Of a stretch of 64,000 bases of DNA, positions 8,550 through 16,727 are shown piece after piece; positions within the stretch are counted from its first letter, which is position 1; every line of letters starts with the position of its first letter. The translations under genes were made by a program, and so were the position numbers. The notes below the pieces were generated by a model. The model saw only the letters and a program-made list of their open reading frames with translations. It searched no databases and had not been told where the DNA came from. This stretch comes from Geovibrio thiophilus (GTDB taxonomy: Bacteria; Chrysiogenota; Deferribacteres; Deferribacterales; Geovibrionaceae), in assembly GCF_004087915.1 (NCBI RefSeq), contig NZ_CP035108.1, positions 2,418,001 through 2,482,000 on the forward strand, read 5' to 3'.

Positions 8550-9749
8550 TTAAGCGTTCTTCTTGTGCCCTTCAAGGTTGGGCATGATGGGGAACATTTT
8601 CACCAGCACCATGTAGCCGAGGATTTCAAAAGCCACGAGACCGAGGGTTATGAAAAACTCAGGCAGTGAGGGGAAATATTCCCATCCCTTAGCGGGGTTG
8701 AAGCCGATGATGTAAACGCTGAACCTGTACCATGAACCGCCTACGCAGAGCATAACGGCGGATACGAAGACCCATCTCGGCGACATTCTGAAATGCTTCC
8801 ATGTCAGCATGTAAGCACCGCCGGCTATGAGCAGTGTTTCGACGAGGAACATTTTTGAATAGTAGTCTCCTGAAAAAGCCGTTGAGAGGTGTCCTCTGTG
8901 ATAGAGGTCTGCAAAGCGGATAATAAGCCATGCCGCAGTGAGGTAGGGAACAACTTTAGCTATTACCCTTACCTCTTTCTCAAACGGTCTCCCGAAAACA
9001 ACAGATGACAGTGTGGATTCAAAAATGATCACTGAGTAGCCTATGTACATGGCGTTTATGAGGAAAAGGATCGGGAGAAAGCCCGTCTGCCATATGGGGT
9101 TCAGTTTTGACCCGGCGATAATCATCATAGAGCCCAATGAGGACTGGTGCATAGTGGGAAGCGTGATACCCAGAACTATGAAGAAGATAAGTATCTTATC
9201 AAGCTTAGGGTATACTTTTCTGGCATATTCCTTGAGTTTCGGAAAACGGGGATTCTTGGAGTGCACGAACCTTTCCAGAATCGCAGGAAGAAGCTCAATG
9301 GCAAGAACCACGTTGTACGCCATAACGCAGACCGCAACCTCAAACATTACCGAGTTTACCTGCCAGCGTGAAGGCATGAAGAAGCTGTAAGCGTTCCAGT
9401 ATCTTCCGAGATCCACCATAACGGAGAAGCCCGCGAGGGCGTAGCCGAAGAGTGATGTAACGATCGCAGAACGGATAAGGGGGTGATATTTCCAGCCGTT
9501 CATGATGTAGATCACGATCGCGAGAGCATAACCGCCGCAGGCAAGAGCCGTACCGGTGGCAACGTCATAGGCGATCCAGATACCCCACGGGAAACCGTCC
9601 GAAAGGTTACTCACAGCGCCGATACCCATTACATAACGGAGACCGATGCAGTAGAAGCCGATTACCGTGAAGGCAAGAAGCACCCAGAAAGACGGGGTGA
9701 GAATCTTCTCACGGTGTAGTGCCATATATTCATTACTTTTCGGAACCAT
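8550..9749 (-). CDS. hybB: hydrogenase membrane subunit HybB (NrfD-like)
   Basis: The 399-residue polytopic protein has about ten hydrophobic segments and the HybB/NrfD-family pattern near the N-terminus (GLRYVMGIGAVSNLSDGFPWGIWIAYDV). It passes electrons from the HybA iron-sulfur protein to menaquinone in the inner membrane; E. coli HybB also couples this to proton movement. The ATG at 9749 is chosen because GAGG lies about 8 bases upstream; two upstream in-frame ATGs lack a ribosome site. It overlaps the end of hybA by 17 bp, indicating translational coupling. Confidence 0.92.
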   Translation of the reverse strand: MVPKSNEYMALHREKILTPSFWVLLAFTVIGFYCIGLRYVMGIGAVSNLSDGFPWGIWIAYDVATGTALACGGYALAIVIYIMNGWKYHPLIRSAIVTSLFGYALAGFSVMVDLGRYWNAYSFFMPSRWQVNSVMFEVAVCVMAYNVVLAIELLPAILERFVHSKNPRFPKLKEYARKVYPKLDKILIFFIVLGITLPTMHQSSLGSMMIIAGSKLNPIWQTGFLPILFLINAMYIGYSVIIFESTLSSVVFGRPFEKEVRVIAKVVPYLTAAWLIIRFADLYHRGHLSTAFSGDYYSKMFLVETLLIAGGAYMLTWKHFRMSPRWVFVSAVMLCVGGSWYRFSVYIIGFNPAKGWEYFPSLPEFFITLGLVAFEILGYMVLVKMFPIMPNLEGHKKNA

Positions 9750-10662
9750 GTTTATCCTCGTGTTTGGCATCGTGCCCGTGTCCGTGACCATGGTGATTTT
9801 TGCGGTTCTTAAGCGCTACGAAAGCGAGGAAACCGTAAAGAGCCACAGGCGCTACGAAGCCTTTGTAAATCGTGTGCTGAATGTTTTCGGAGAAAGCTGC
9901 GTTTGAGTCATGCTCAAGCTCTCTGAAACCGAGATTGTCGAAAGTTTCACCGGCGATATAGATAACGTTTGTTCCGCCGACTTCAAACTCTCCGTATATC
10001 TCTTTCTGATATTTATCAGGGTTTTCAGCAATCCTCTTTTTAGCTTCGGCAAGGAGGAAGTCCCTTTTGCCGAAGATTACCGCCTTCGTGGGGCAAACAT
10101 CACAGCATGCCGGAATGCCTTTATCCTTAAGGTTGGTAAATTTGCAGAGGTCACATTTCACTATTTTCGGGAAAGCCTTGGGCCATTCAAACTTAGGAAT
10201 GTTGAACGGGCAGGCAACCTGACAATAGCGGCAGCCGATGCAGATGTCTTTATCGTAGAAGACGATGCCTCTGCCCTTTTCCTGCTGCATTGCGCCAACA
10301 GGGCAGGCGGAAACGCATGAAGGCTTGATGCAGTGCATGCACTGGTACTTCACGTATGAGAAGTCACCTTCACCGTCTTTATAAAGTTTTATTATGTTTC
10401 TTGTCCTGTAGTCGAGGTCTTCGGGAGCGTCCCAAAGTCTGTCAGCGTCATTGGGCGCGGGAGCCGCGTCCATATCGTTGACATTTTTACAACTCGCTAC
10501 GCATGCCTTACAGCCGACGCAGAGCGTGGCATCGTAAAGCATACCCACGGCTTCTTCATTTGCGGCGATGGGAGCAGAAGCTTCCGCCGCCAGCGGAGCG
10601 GCAGCAATTCCTGCGCCGCTGAGAGCCGCGAGTTTTATAAACTCACGCCTCGTCTTCTTCAT
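9733..10662 (-). CDS. hybA: hydrogenase iron-sulfur electron transfer subunit with His-rich tail
   Basis: The 309-residue protein has a Tat signal (MKKTRREFIKLAALSGAG) and four cysteine clusters for 4Fe-4S centres: CVGCKACVASC, CMHCIKPSCVSAC, CIGCRYCQVAC and CDLCK...CCDVC. A C-terminal hydrophobic helix (FVAPVALYGFLAFVAL) would anchor it in the membrane from the periplasmic side. It links the small subunit to HybB. The start at 10662 is favoured over the adjacent ATG at 10665 by distance from AGGAGG. After the anchor comes an unusual tail, HHGHGHGHDAKHEDKHG, which could bind Ni(II) or other metals. It overlaps the end of hybO by about 20 bp. Confidence 0.94.
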   Translation of the reverse strand: MKKTRREFIKLAALSGAGIAAAPLAAEASAPIAANEEAVGMLYDATLCVGCKACVASCKNVNDMDAAPAPNDADRLWDAPEDLDYRTRNIIKLYKDGEGDFSYVKYQCMHCIKPSCVSACPVGAMQQEKGRGIVFYDKDICIGCRYCQVACPFNIPKFEWPKAFPKIVKCDLCKFTNLKDKGIPACCDVCPTKAVIFGKRDFLLAEAKKRIAENPDKYQKEIYGEFEVGGTNVIYIAGETFDNLGFRELEHDSNAAFSENIQHTIYKGFVAPVALYGFLAFVALKNRKNHHGHGHGHDAKHEDKHGSEK

Positions 10663-11746
10663 CATTTTCCTCCTTCGGAAGGTTCGCAGCCACCATTGCG
10701 CTGGCACCTATCGCTGCGCCGCCTATGAGACCGACTATACCCGTAGTGAGCGGGTCAGCGCCTTTACCCCTGCTTTCAGGGTTGGCATTAGGGTAGAAAT
10801 CAGGAGGAGTGGGGTGATGCACCTGAACTTTATCGAAGATGGAAAGATGGAACATAATATCAGGCTCAGTACAGCCTATGCAGGGGTGACCCACGGAAAC
10901 AGGCCATACGCCCACGTCATTGAATCTCTGAACGGAACAGTTGGCGAAAGTCGCGGGACCTTTGCAGCCGAGCTTGTAAAGGCAGTAGCCGAGTCTGTGA
11001 CCTTCATCATCGAAGTTTTCGGCAAATCTGCCGGCATCGAAGTGAGGTCTTCTTTCGCAATGCTCATGGATTTTCCTGCCGTAAGCGAACATGGGTCTTT
11101 TCTTGTCGTCAAGCTCGGGAAGCTTGCCGAGAGTGAGTATGTAAAGAACGGTGGCGAGCAGGTTATAGGGACTGGGAGGACAGCCGGGAATGTTGATTAC
11201 CGGTTTGTCTTTTATAAGACTGTCCGCTGAAACCGCCTGAGTGGGGTTGGGAGCCGCAGCCTGTACGCCGCCGAATGATGAACATGTGCCGATGTTGATA
11301 ACCGCGGCAGCGCCGGCGGCAGCCTCAAGGAGAGAATCCTTGGCTGTTTTGCCTGCGACTTTGCAGTAAATACCGTTCTCAGCGAGAGGCACAGCGCCTT
11401 CTACTATGAGAATGTATTTTCCTTTGTTCGCTTCCATTGAATCATGAAGCGATTTCTCAGCCTGATGTCCGGAGCCCACCATGAGAGTTTCATGGTAGTC
11501 GAGTGAAATCATGTCGAGAAGAAGGGCGGCAGGTGTCGGGTGGTCAGACCTTAAAAGCGACTCTGAACAACCTGTACACTCCTGAAAATGGAGCCAGATG
11601 ACGGGCGGACGGTTATCGGACGTTGCCGCATCTGCTATTGCCGTATGCATTGAATAAGGAAGTCCCATCAAAGCCGTGACCCCTACGCTGAATTTCAGCA
11701 CGTCACGTCTTGAGACATTAGCCCCGAAAAGGCTGTTTCTGCTCAT
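10643..11746 (-). CDS. hybO: [NiFe] hydrogenase small subunit
   Basis: The 367-residue subunit carries the electron-relay iron-sulfur clusters. It has a twin-arginine signal (VSRRDVLKFSVGVTALMGL) for export together with the large subunit. Downstream are the proximal-cluster motif ECTGCSESLLR and further cysteines and histidines for the medial and distal clusters. A C-terminal helix (GIVGLIGGAAIGASAM) acts as the usual membrane anchor. GAGGTG precedes the ATG at 11746. It is the first gene of hybOABCD on the minus strand, with a long AT-rich leader region upstream. Confidence 0.96.
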   Translation of the reverse strand: MSRNSLFGANVSRRDVLKFSVGVTALMGLPYSMHTAIADAATSDNRPPVIWLHFQECTGCSESLLRSDHPTPAALLLDMISLDYHETLMVGSGHQAEKSLHDSMEANKGKYILIVEGAVPLAENGIYCKVAGKTAKDSLLEAAAGAAAVINIGTCSSFGGVQAAAPNPTQAVSADSLIKDKPVINIPGCPPSPYNLLATVLYILTLGKLPELDDKKRPMFAYGRKIHEHCERRPHFDAGRFAENFDDEGHRLGYCLYKLGCKGPATFANCSVQRFNDVGVWPVSVGHPCIGCTEPDIMFHLSIFDKVQVHHPTPPDFYPNANPESRGKGADPLTTGIVGLIGGAAIGASAMVAANLPKEENDEEDEA

Positions 11747-12331
11747 ACTACACCTCTATTCTTTAAACCTAACCTAAAGTTAGCACTGTACAAATTACTA
11801 GTGCGTAACAGAATACCAAATAAATGAATTAAAACGCGCTATAGTTGCATACTAATTTTTTTGATGCAAGCCATAGACTAATCCTATAGCGTATCAAAAT
11901 TGCGTTTGAATTTTTTTCCGCAAATACCCCCGGCAAAACAGTGCAAGGGAGTTTTGAGCATCTGATTTAAAGTTATGAGCAAAATCAGCGAAAACGGAGA
12001 GAGAGGCATGATCTGCTGAAATCCTTTTTTCAAGGGGGTTCAGCGGATAATTTTGAACTGCCGGCTGCTAAAACGATAATAATAACTATCAACTCATCTA
12101 AATCATCTGACCATTTTTTCTCACAGGAAAATATGTGTAAATTTTTTGAATAAAATTTATCGGAATAATTTCTTAAAACACGATTTTTTTAAGCTGTGCA
12201 TTTAGAAAGTAAAATATAGGTCAACTGATTGACATAAACGGTTCATAACTCAGCCGAGATCGTAGCACGAAAACCATTGCCCGTATTACAATGCACCGTA
12301 TATTTCACCATATGAAACCGTACTTAACATA
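11747..12331. other. 585-bp intergenic region upstream of hybO
   Basis: AT-rich noncoding spacer between hybO and the hybrid kinase gene, both on the minus strand. It must hold the hyb promoter, but no convincing sigma-70 or sigma-54 site was recognised. It contains inverted repeats (listed separately) and no credible open reading frame. Confidence 0.6.
11837..11891 (-). promoter_or_regulatory. nested inverted repeats in the hyb leader
   Basis: CGCTATAG at 11837-11844 is repeated inverted as CTATAGCG at 11884-11891. Inside this pair, CTATAGTTGCAT (11839-11850) can also pair with ATGCAAgcCATAG (11864-11876). The alternatives are mutually exclusive, either as RNA switch or as paired operator sites. 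It lies about 90-145 bp upstream of the hybO start. Function is not known. Confidence 0.4.
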
Positions 12332-15300
12332 TTACTTAATTGATACAACAGCTGCTTCCAGATACTTTACCTGAAGGGCGAGGTATTCAAACAGAAACGG
12401 ATATTCGCAGTCGTGCCCGTTCTTAGCACACTCGGAAATCTCTCTGGCTTTCTCCGCGATCCGCTTCAGGCGCAGGTTGCTGGCGGCTCCGTATATGCTG
12501 TGCGCCACTGCGCCTATCCTTGCGTAATTGCGCTCAGCTAACGCATGTTCAAGATTTTCGTACTGTTCTTTAAACTGTTCGATAAAATTGTCCAGCAGTA
12601 TAATAACGTCTTCTTTTTTGAGCCTTAGACCGTCAATGACATCTGTAATCAGCTCTCCGCCCGCCCCCATGCCGGATGTTGGGTACGCGCGCTTCTGTCT
12701 CATTGTTTCAAGACCGCCGGCTGATTCGTCCAGATATTTATGGAGAAGTCCGTGGAGTTCAGCAAAATCCAGAGGCTTGGGCAGAAACTCGTCCATTCCG
12801 AATTTGCGGAAATTTTCATCCACAAAAAGCCCTATATTGGCTGTGAAAGCCGCTATGGGAGTTCTTTCCCTGTTTTGTCTCGCCTCCAGTTTGCGTATTT
12901 CCGCCACTGCCTCACACCCGCTCATAACAGGCATGTTCTCATCTATCAGAATGAGATTGAATTTATCCGCAGTGAAAGCCGTTACAGCCTCTTTACCGTT
13001 TTTCGCCCATACATATTCAAGCTCGTATGAACCGAGGATCAGTTCAACAAGCTTTGCAGTGGTCTCATTGTCATCCGCTATCAGCACCTTTCCCCTGAAC
13101 GCTCCGGCAGGGCTTTCCTGAGAGGCAAGGCGTGTGCCGCCGTAGCCTTCGGGAAGCAGGAAGTCATTTATATCCAGCGAGAAGAAGAAGCGGCTGCCCT
13201 CCCCCTGATCACTTTCGAGCTCAAGCCTTCCGCCCATCATATCAACAAGGCTGGAGGATATAGCAAGTCCCAGACCGCTTCCGCCGTGGCTTTTTGTTGA
13301 AATATCCTTATCGGTATCCACATAAAAGCGGAAGATCCTCTTCTGGTTCTCCTTAGGTATGCCTATGCCGTTGTCTGTTACGCTGAACCGCACTTTTTTC
13401 TCGCTCTCCAGATACTCAGCCCTCAGCTCCGTCCTGCCGCCGGCGGGGGTGAATTTCAGGGCATTGCTGATCAGATTGCAGAGTATCTGCTTCAGCCTCA
13501 GCGGGTCTGAAACCATATAAACAGGCAGGGATTCATCCTTATTCAGTATGAGCTCTATATCCTTTTCCCGCGCCTTTATCCTGAATGTGGATATAACCGC
13601 CTTGAGCTCATGCTCAAGTCTGAACGGCATATAGCGTATCTCCATCCTGCCGTTGTCTATTTTGGAGTAGTCCAGTATGTCGTTTATGACGGAGAGAAGT
13701 CCGGCGCCGTTCTCCCTTATTACGGAGATCAGCTCTTTTTTCTCAGGAGCGGTTTCCATCTGTCCCAGAATATCCAGAAAGCCAAGCATGCCCCCCAGCG
13801 GGGTTTTGATTTCGTGGCTGATGTTCGCTAGGAAGTCGGATTTTGCTTTCTCCGCAAATACCGCGGTGTTTACGGCGTTTTCTAGGTCTGTAACGTCATT
13901 GAGCGTTACAAGCATATAAGGAGGCTCACCGAAGTTCAGCTTGGACGCGCGAACCTTATAAACACGGACTATGCCCTTCGGATCGCGCATTTTGCATTTC
14001 TCGTTTATTATAATGTCAACATCATCAAAACAACCGCCCTCCAGATAGCCCTCCTGAGATATGAAAAGCTCGCTGACGCATCTGTGCTTCCCTTTAAAAT
14101 CCCTGAGATCCGCGAAGCCGAACAGGTCGAAGAAGGTTCGGTTTATCTTCACTGCCCCGTCAGACTCGGAACGGAGAATCACGATACTCTCCTGATTATC
14201 CAGAATTACCGATGACAGCTCTTTTTCAAAATTAAGCTCAGAGGAGGTGGTGCGAACAAGGGTTGTGAGAGCTTTCAGCGAACGGTTGGAGCTGCGCTTC
14301 CGTTCTGTCTTATGCCGTTTAAGCGCATCCTTGGATTCGCTGAGAGTGATAAAGGTTGTGGTGATGTTGAGCAGCTCGTTGCAGCGGTTTTTATGAAAAT
14401 ACTCGCCGTAGGTAAAGAAGCCTGCGGAGCTGCCCATTGAGGAGAGAAGCCGCAGCTCCGTCTCCATACCGTATTTCAGGAAGAATCTGCGCCCCGAGCA
14501 GGTGTATATGAACACACATTCCACCGGAACCTCGCTCATGGCGTCATATTTCACATATGCGCCTGAATCGGCGAAATCCAGATTGCCGAACCCGAAGCGC
14601 ACACGGTTCCCAGTTTCAAGTCCGCCAGCGAAAAGCACCGAACCGTCATCGTATTTGGCGACAGGGCTTCTTGCCACCTCTATGCCCCTGCGGAAGGTGA
14701 TGAGAGGGAACTCAATACCGGCGTCAGGCAGTCCGTCCGCAACTTCATGCCCCAGATAATGGCGGTAGATCTCCACAGCGGGAGTGTCATTTATGGTGTA
14801 GACCCTGCCCCCTTTAGCGGAGGTGACTGTCATCATTTCGCCTACGGGTTCCCAGCTGAAAAGATAGTCTGTGTTCAGAATCAGCTCATCACCGCTGAGC
14901 GCGGCGCAGACCACGCCGCAGTCGCAGAACTCCTCATCCGTAAAAACAAAGGTTTCCGTATATGAATAGTCGTCCGCTGCTTTTCCTCCTGCTATCTGAA
15001 CATGCGGGGCAGTCTCCGCCAGACGTGCAATCAGCGCCTGACCGTCGCTTTTCAAGCCGTCGGTAAGGATGATCAGCCCTTTTGTTTTTTCATCTATTAT
15101 ATTCGACGTTATTTCATCCGCTGCTCTGACCATGTCGCTGCCAGCGAAGAAGAATGATTTGACTTCCGAGAACTCAAAATCAGCAATGGAGACAACCACG
15201 GAGCCTTCGAGAATTTTCCCTTCCAGAACCTCACCCGCGCTTGTGCACCCTATTACGCATGAGTTTTCTATTTTTCCGGCAGCGGCGGCAATGGCTGTTA

Positions 15301-15427
15301 TCTGACGCATGCTGCCGCTTCCGCCGAATATCTGCACAAGCCTGTGCCCTTTTTCGTAAAACTCTGTGTCCGCAAGCTGTCTGCGCAGTTCTTCCGTGTC
15401 TCTGCAACTGAAATTGAAAACCTTCAT
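12332..15427 (-). CDS. FIST-domain hybrid histidine kinase with REC and Hpt domains
   Basis: This 1031-residue protein starts with a FIST sensor region (about 1-370; GCTSAGEVLEG, AGGKAADDYSYTETFVF), a fold thought to bind small ligands such as amino acids. A PAS-like region (about 405-510) follows. The DHp motif NISHEIKTPLGG holds His538, and the HATPase domain has NLISNALKF, DNGIGIP and GGSGLGLAIS. A receiver domain has Asp829 in LILIDENMP. A C-terminal Hpt domain has His976 in AVAHSIYGAAS. It has no transmembrane segment, so it should be cytoplasmic. This is a complete phosphorelay in one chain that still needs an output regulator. The HD-GYP protein transcribed divergently is a natural candidate partner. 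Confidence 0.93.
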   Translation of the reverse strand: MKVFNFSCRDTEELRRQLADTEFYEKGHRLVQIFGGSGSMRQITAIAAAAGKIENSCVIGCTSAGEVLEGKILEGSVVVSIADFEFSEVKSFFFAGSDMVRAADEITSNIIDEKTKGLIILTDGLKSDGQALIARLAETAPHVQIAGGKAADDYSYTETFVFTDEEFCDCGVVCAALSGDELILNTDYLFSWEPVGEMMTVTSAKGGRVYTINDTPAVEIYRHYLGHEVADGLPDAGIEFPLITFRRGIEVARSPVAKYDDGSVLFAGGLETGNRVRFGFGNLDFADSGAYVKYDAMSEVPVECVFIYTCSGRRFFLKYGMETELRLLSSMGSSAGFFTYGEYFHKNRCNELLNITTTFITLSESKDALKRHKTERKRSSNRSLKALTTLVRTTSSELNFEKELSSVILDNQESIVILRSESDGAVKINRTFFDLFGFADLRDFKGKHRCVSELFISQEGYLEGGCFDDVDIIINEKCKMRDPKGIVRVYKVRASKLNFGEPPYMLVTLNDVTDLENAVNTAVFAEKAKSDFLANISHEIKTPLGGMLGFLDILGQMETAPEKKELISVIRENGAGLLSVINDILDYSKIDNGRMEIRYMPFRLEHELKAVISTFRIKAREKDIELILNKDESLPVYMVSDPLRLKQILCNLISNALKFTPAGGRTELRAEYLESEKKVRFSVTDNGIGIPKENQKRIFRFYVDTDKDISTKSHGGSGLGLAISSSLVDMMGGRLELESDQGEGSRFFFSLDINDFLLPEGYGGTRLASQESPAGAFRGKVLIADDNETTAKLVELILGSYELEYVWAKNGKEAVTAFTADKFNLILIDENMPVMSGCEAVAEIRKLEARQNRERTPIAAFTANIGLFVDENFRKFGMDEFLPKPLDFAELHGLLHKYLDESAGGLETMRQKRAYPTSGMGAGGELITDVIDGLRLKKEDVIILLDNFIEQFKEQYENLEHALAERNYARIGAVAHSIYGAASNLRLKRIAEKAREISECAKNGHDCEYPFLFEYLALQVKYLEAAVVSIK

Positions 15428-15552
15428 GCGCTACCCTCGGGCTGTCTGACGTTTTGCCGCATATACAAACACAAAACCGTTGTCAAAGCTTGATTCAAAT
15501 GCAACAATAATAGATTATAATGTCTAATAATTATTAATACTAGGAATCTTGG

Positions 15553-16593
15553 ATGGATTTTTTCTTTAACATTATCGCGGTTGACGACAACAAAGTTAAT
15601 CTCATGCTTATAGAGCACTTGGCTGGTGCCATAGGACACAGGGTCAAAAGCTTTTCCAACCCTGTGGACGCACTGGAATATGTTCAGACAAACGAAATTG
15701 ATGTGGCCCTTGTCGATTACATGATGCCGAAAATGAACGGCATCGAGCTCACCAAAATGATTAAAGCAATCCAGCCTGATGTGCCCATCATAATGATTAC
15801 CGCTGTTAACGATGACAATACCGTAAAAATCGGGGCTTTTGAATCCGGCGCCACGGAGTTTCTCACCAAGCCCATAGACACCACGGAGTTTAAAGCGCGC
15901 CTGAACAATATCCTCACCATCAGAAAATACAGAAAAATGCTCAGCGAACGGGCACTCCATCTTCAGTCCGAAGTGGAAAAGGCGACAGAGGTTATCCGTG
16001 CCAGAGAGTTTGAGGCGCTTGCCCTTCTCGGACGTGTTGCTGAATACAGAGACGAAGAAACCGGCGAGCACATTCTCAGGGTTGGAAACTACGCCAGAAT
16101 CATTGCGGAAGGGATGGGCTGCACGCCGGAATTCTGCGAACAGATTTTCCATACCGCTCCTCTTCATGATATTGGCAAAATCGCAGTGAGCGACACGATA
16201 CTCAACAAACAGGGGAAGCTCACTCCTGAAGAATTCCAGATAATGAAAAAGCACACTGTCTTCGGATGCGACATACTGAAAAACGCTGATTCTCCCTACA
16301 TACGGGGGGGAGCTGCAATCGCCGGATGCCATCACGAAAAATATGACGGTTCCGGCTACCCCGAAGGGCTGAAAGAGGAGGACATTCCGCTGGACGCACG
16401 GATTGTGGCTCTGGCGGATGTTTTTGACGCGCTCACATCCAAGCGCCCGTATAAAGAGGCTTGGCCTTTTGAACAGGCTGTGGAGTATATTCTGGGAGAA
16501 AGAGGAAAGCACTTTGACCCGAAAGCCGTTGACGCATTTATGGAAGGCATAGACAGGGTTGTTGAGGTATATAACAACCATAAACACGTGTGA
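15553..16593 (+). CDS. response regulator with HD-GYP c-di-GMP phosphodiesterase domain
   Basis: The 346-residue protein is RpfG-like. The N-terminal receiver domain has acidic DD at residues 11-12 and the phosphoacceptor Asp55 in ALVDYMMP. A linker helix leads to an HD-GYP domain with EHILRVGNYA, LHDIGKIAVSD (the HD pair) and HHEKYDGSGYPEG (the GYP loop). It is expected to hydrolyse cyclic di-GMP when phosphorylated. It is divergent from the FIST hybrid kinase across a 125-bp gap and probably takes phosphate from it. The opposite activity, diguanylate cyclase, is encoded at 56713-57849. Confidence 0.93.
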   Translation: MDFFFNIIAVDDNKVNLMLIEHLAGAIGHRVKSFSNPVDALEYVQTNEIDVALVDYMMPKMNGIELTKMIKAIQPDVPIIMITAVNDDNTVKIGAFESGATEFLTKPIDTTEFKARLNNILTIRKYRKMLSERALHLQSEVEKATEVIRAREFEALALLGRVAEYRDEETGEHILRVGNYARIIAEGMGCTPEFCEQIFHTAPLHDIGKIAVSDTILNKQGKLTPEEFQIMKKHTVFGCDILKNADSPYIRGGAAIAGCHHEKYDGSGYPEGLKEEDIPLDARIVALADVFDALTSKRPYKEAWPFEQAVEYILGERGKHFDPKAVDAFMEGIDRVVEVYNNHKHV

Positions 16594-16604
16594 ATACGAA
16601 TAAA

Positions 16605-16690
16605 CCGAGACTGCCGCGTCGCTCTGCTCCTCGCTGTGACATTAATTGCCGTCATTGCGAACCCTGAAAGGGTGAAGCAATCTCTCACAT
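16605..16690 (+). repeat. dispersed intergenic repeat, copy B
   Basis: GAGACTGCCGCGTCGC.CTGCTCCTCGC followed by GTCATTGCGAACCCTGAAAG and GGGTGAAGCAATCTC. The first half matches copies A and C; the second half matches the block at 47991-48374. It sits between converging genes. Confidence 0.65.
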
Positions 16691-16727
16691 AATAATGTGA
16701 AACTGCGCAGCCCGATCCGTGAGGCTG

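Noticed and set aside
10568-11230. Plus-strand frame opposite hybA/hybO
   Set aside because: It is antisense to two strongly supported hydrogenase genes and has no recognisable domain.
11804-11818. Possible sigma-54 promoter for hybO (TGGTATTCTGTTACG on the minus strand)
   Set aside because: The -12 position reads CG instead of GC, so the essential element is out of register by one base.
12528-13121. Plus-strand frame opposite the FIST kinase
   Set aside because: It is Ser/Arg-rich antisense text over the receiver domain with no motif.
15424-16587. Long minus-strand reading frame opposite the HD-GYP gene
   Set aside because: It mirrors a well-supported gene on the other strand, shows no domain of its own and has a composition typical of antisense frames.
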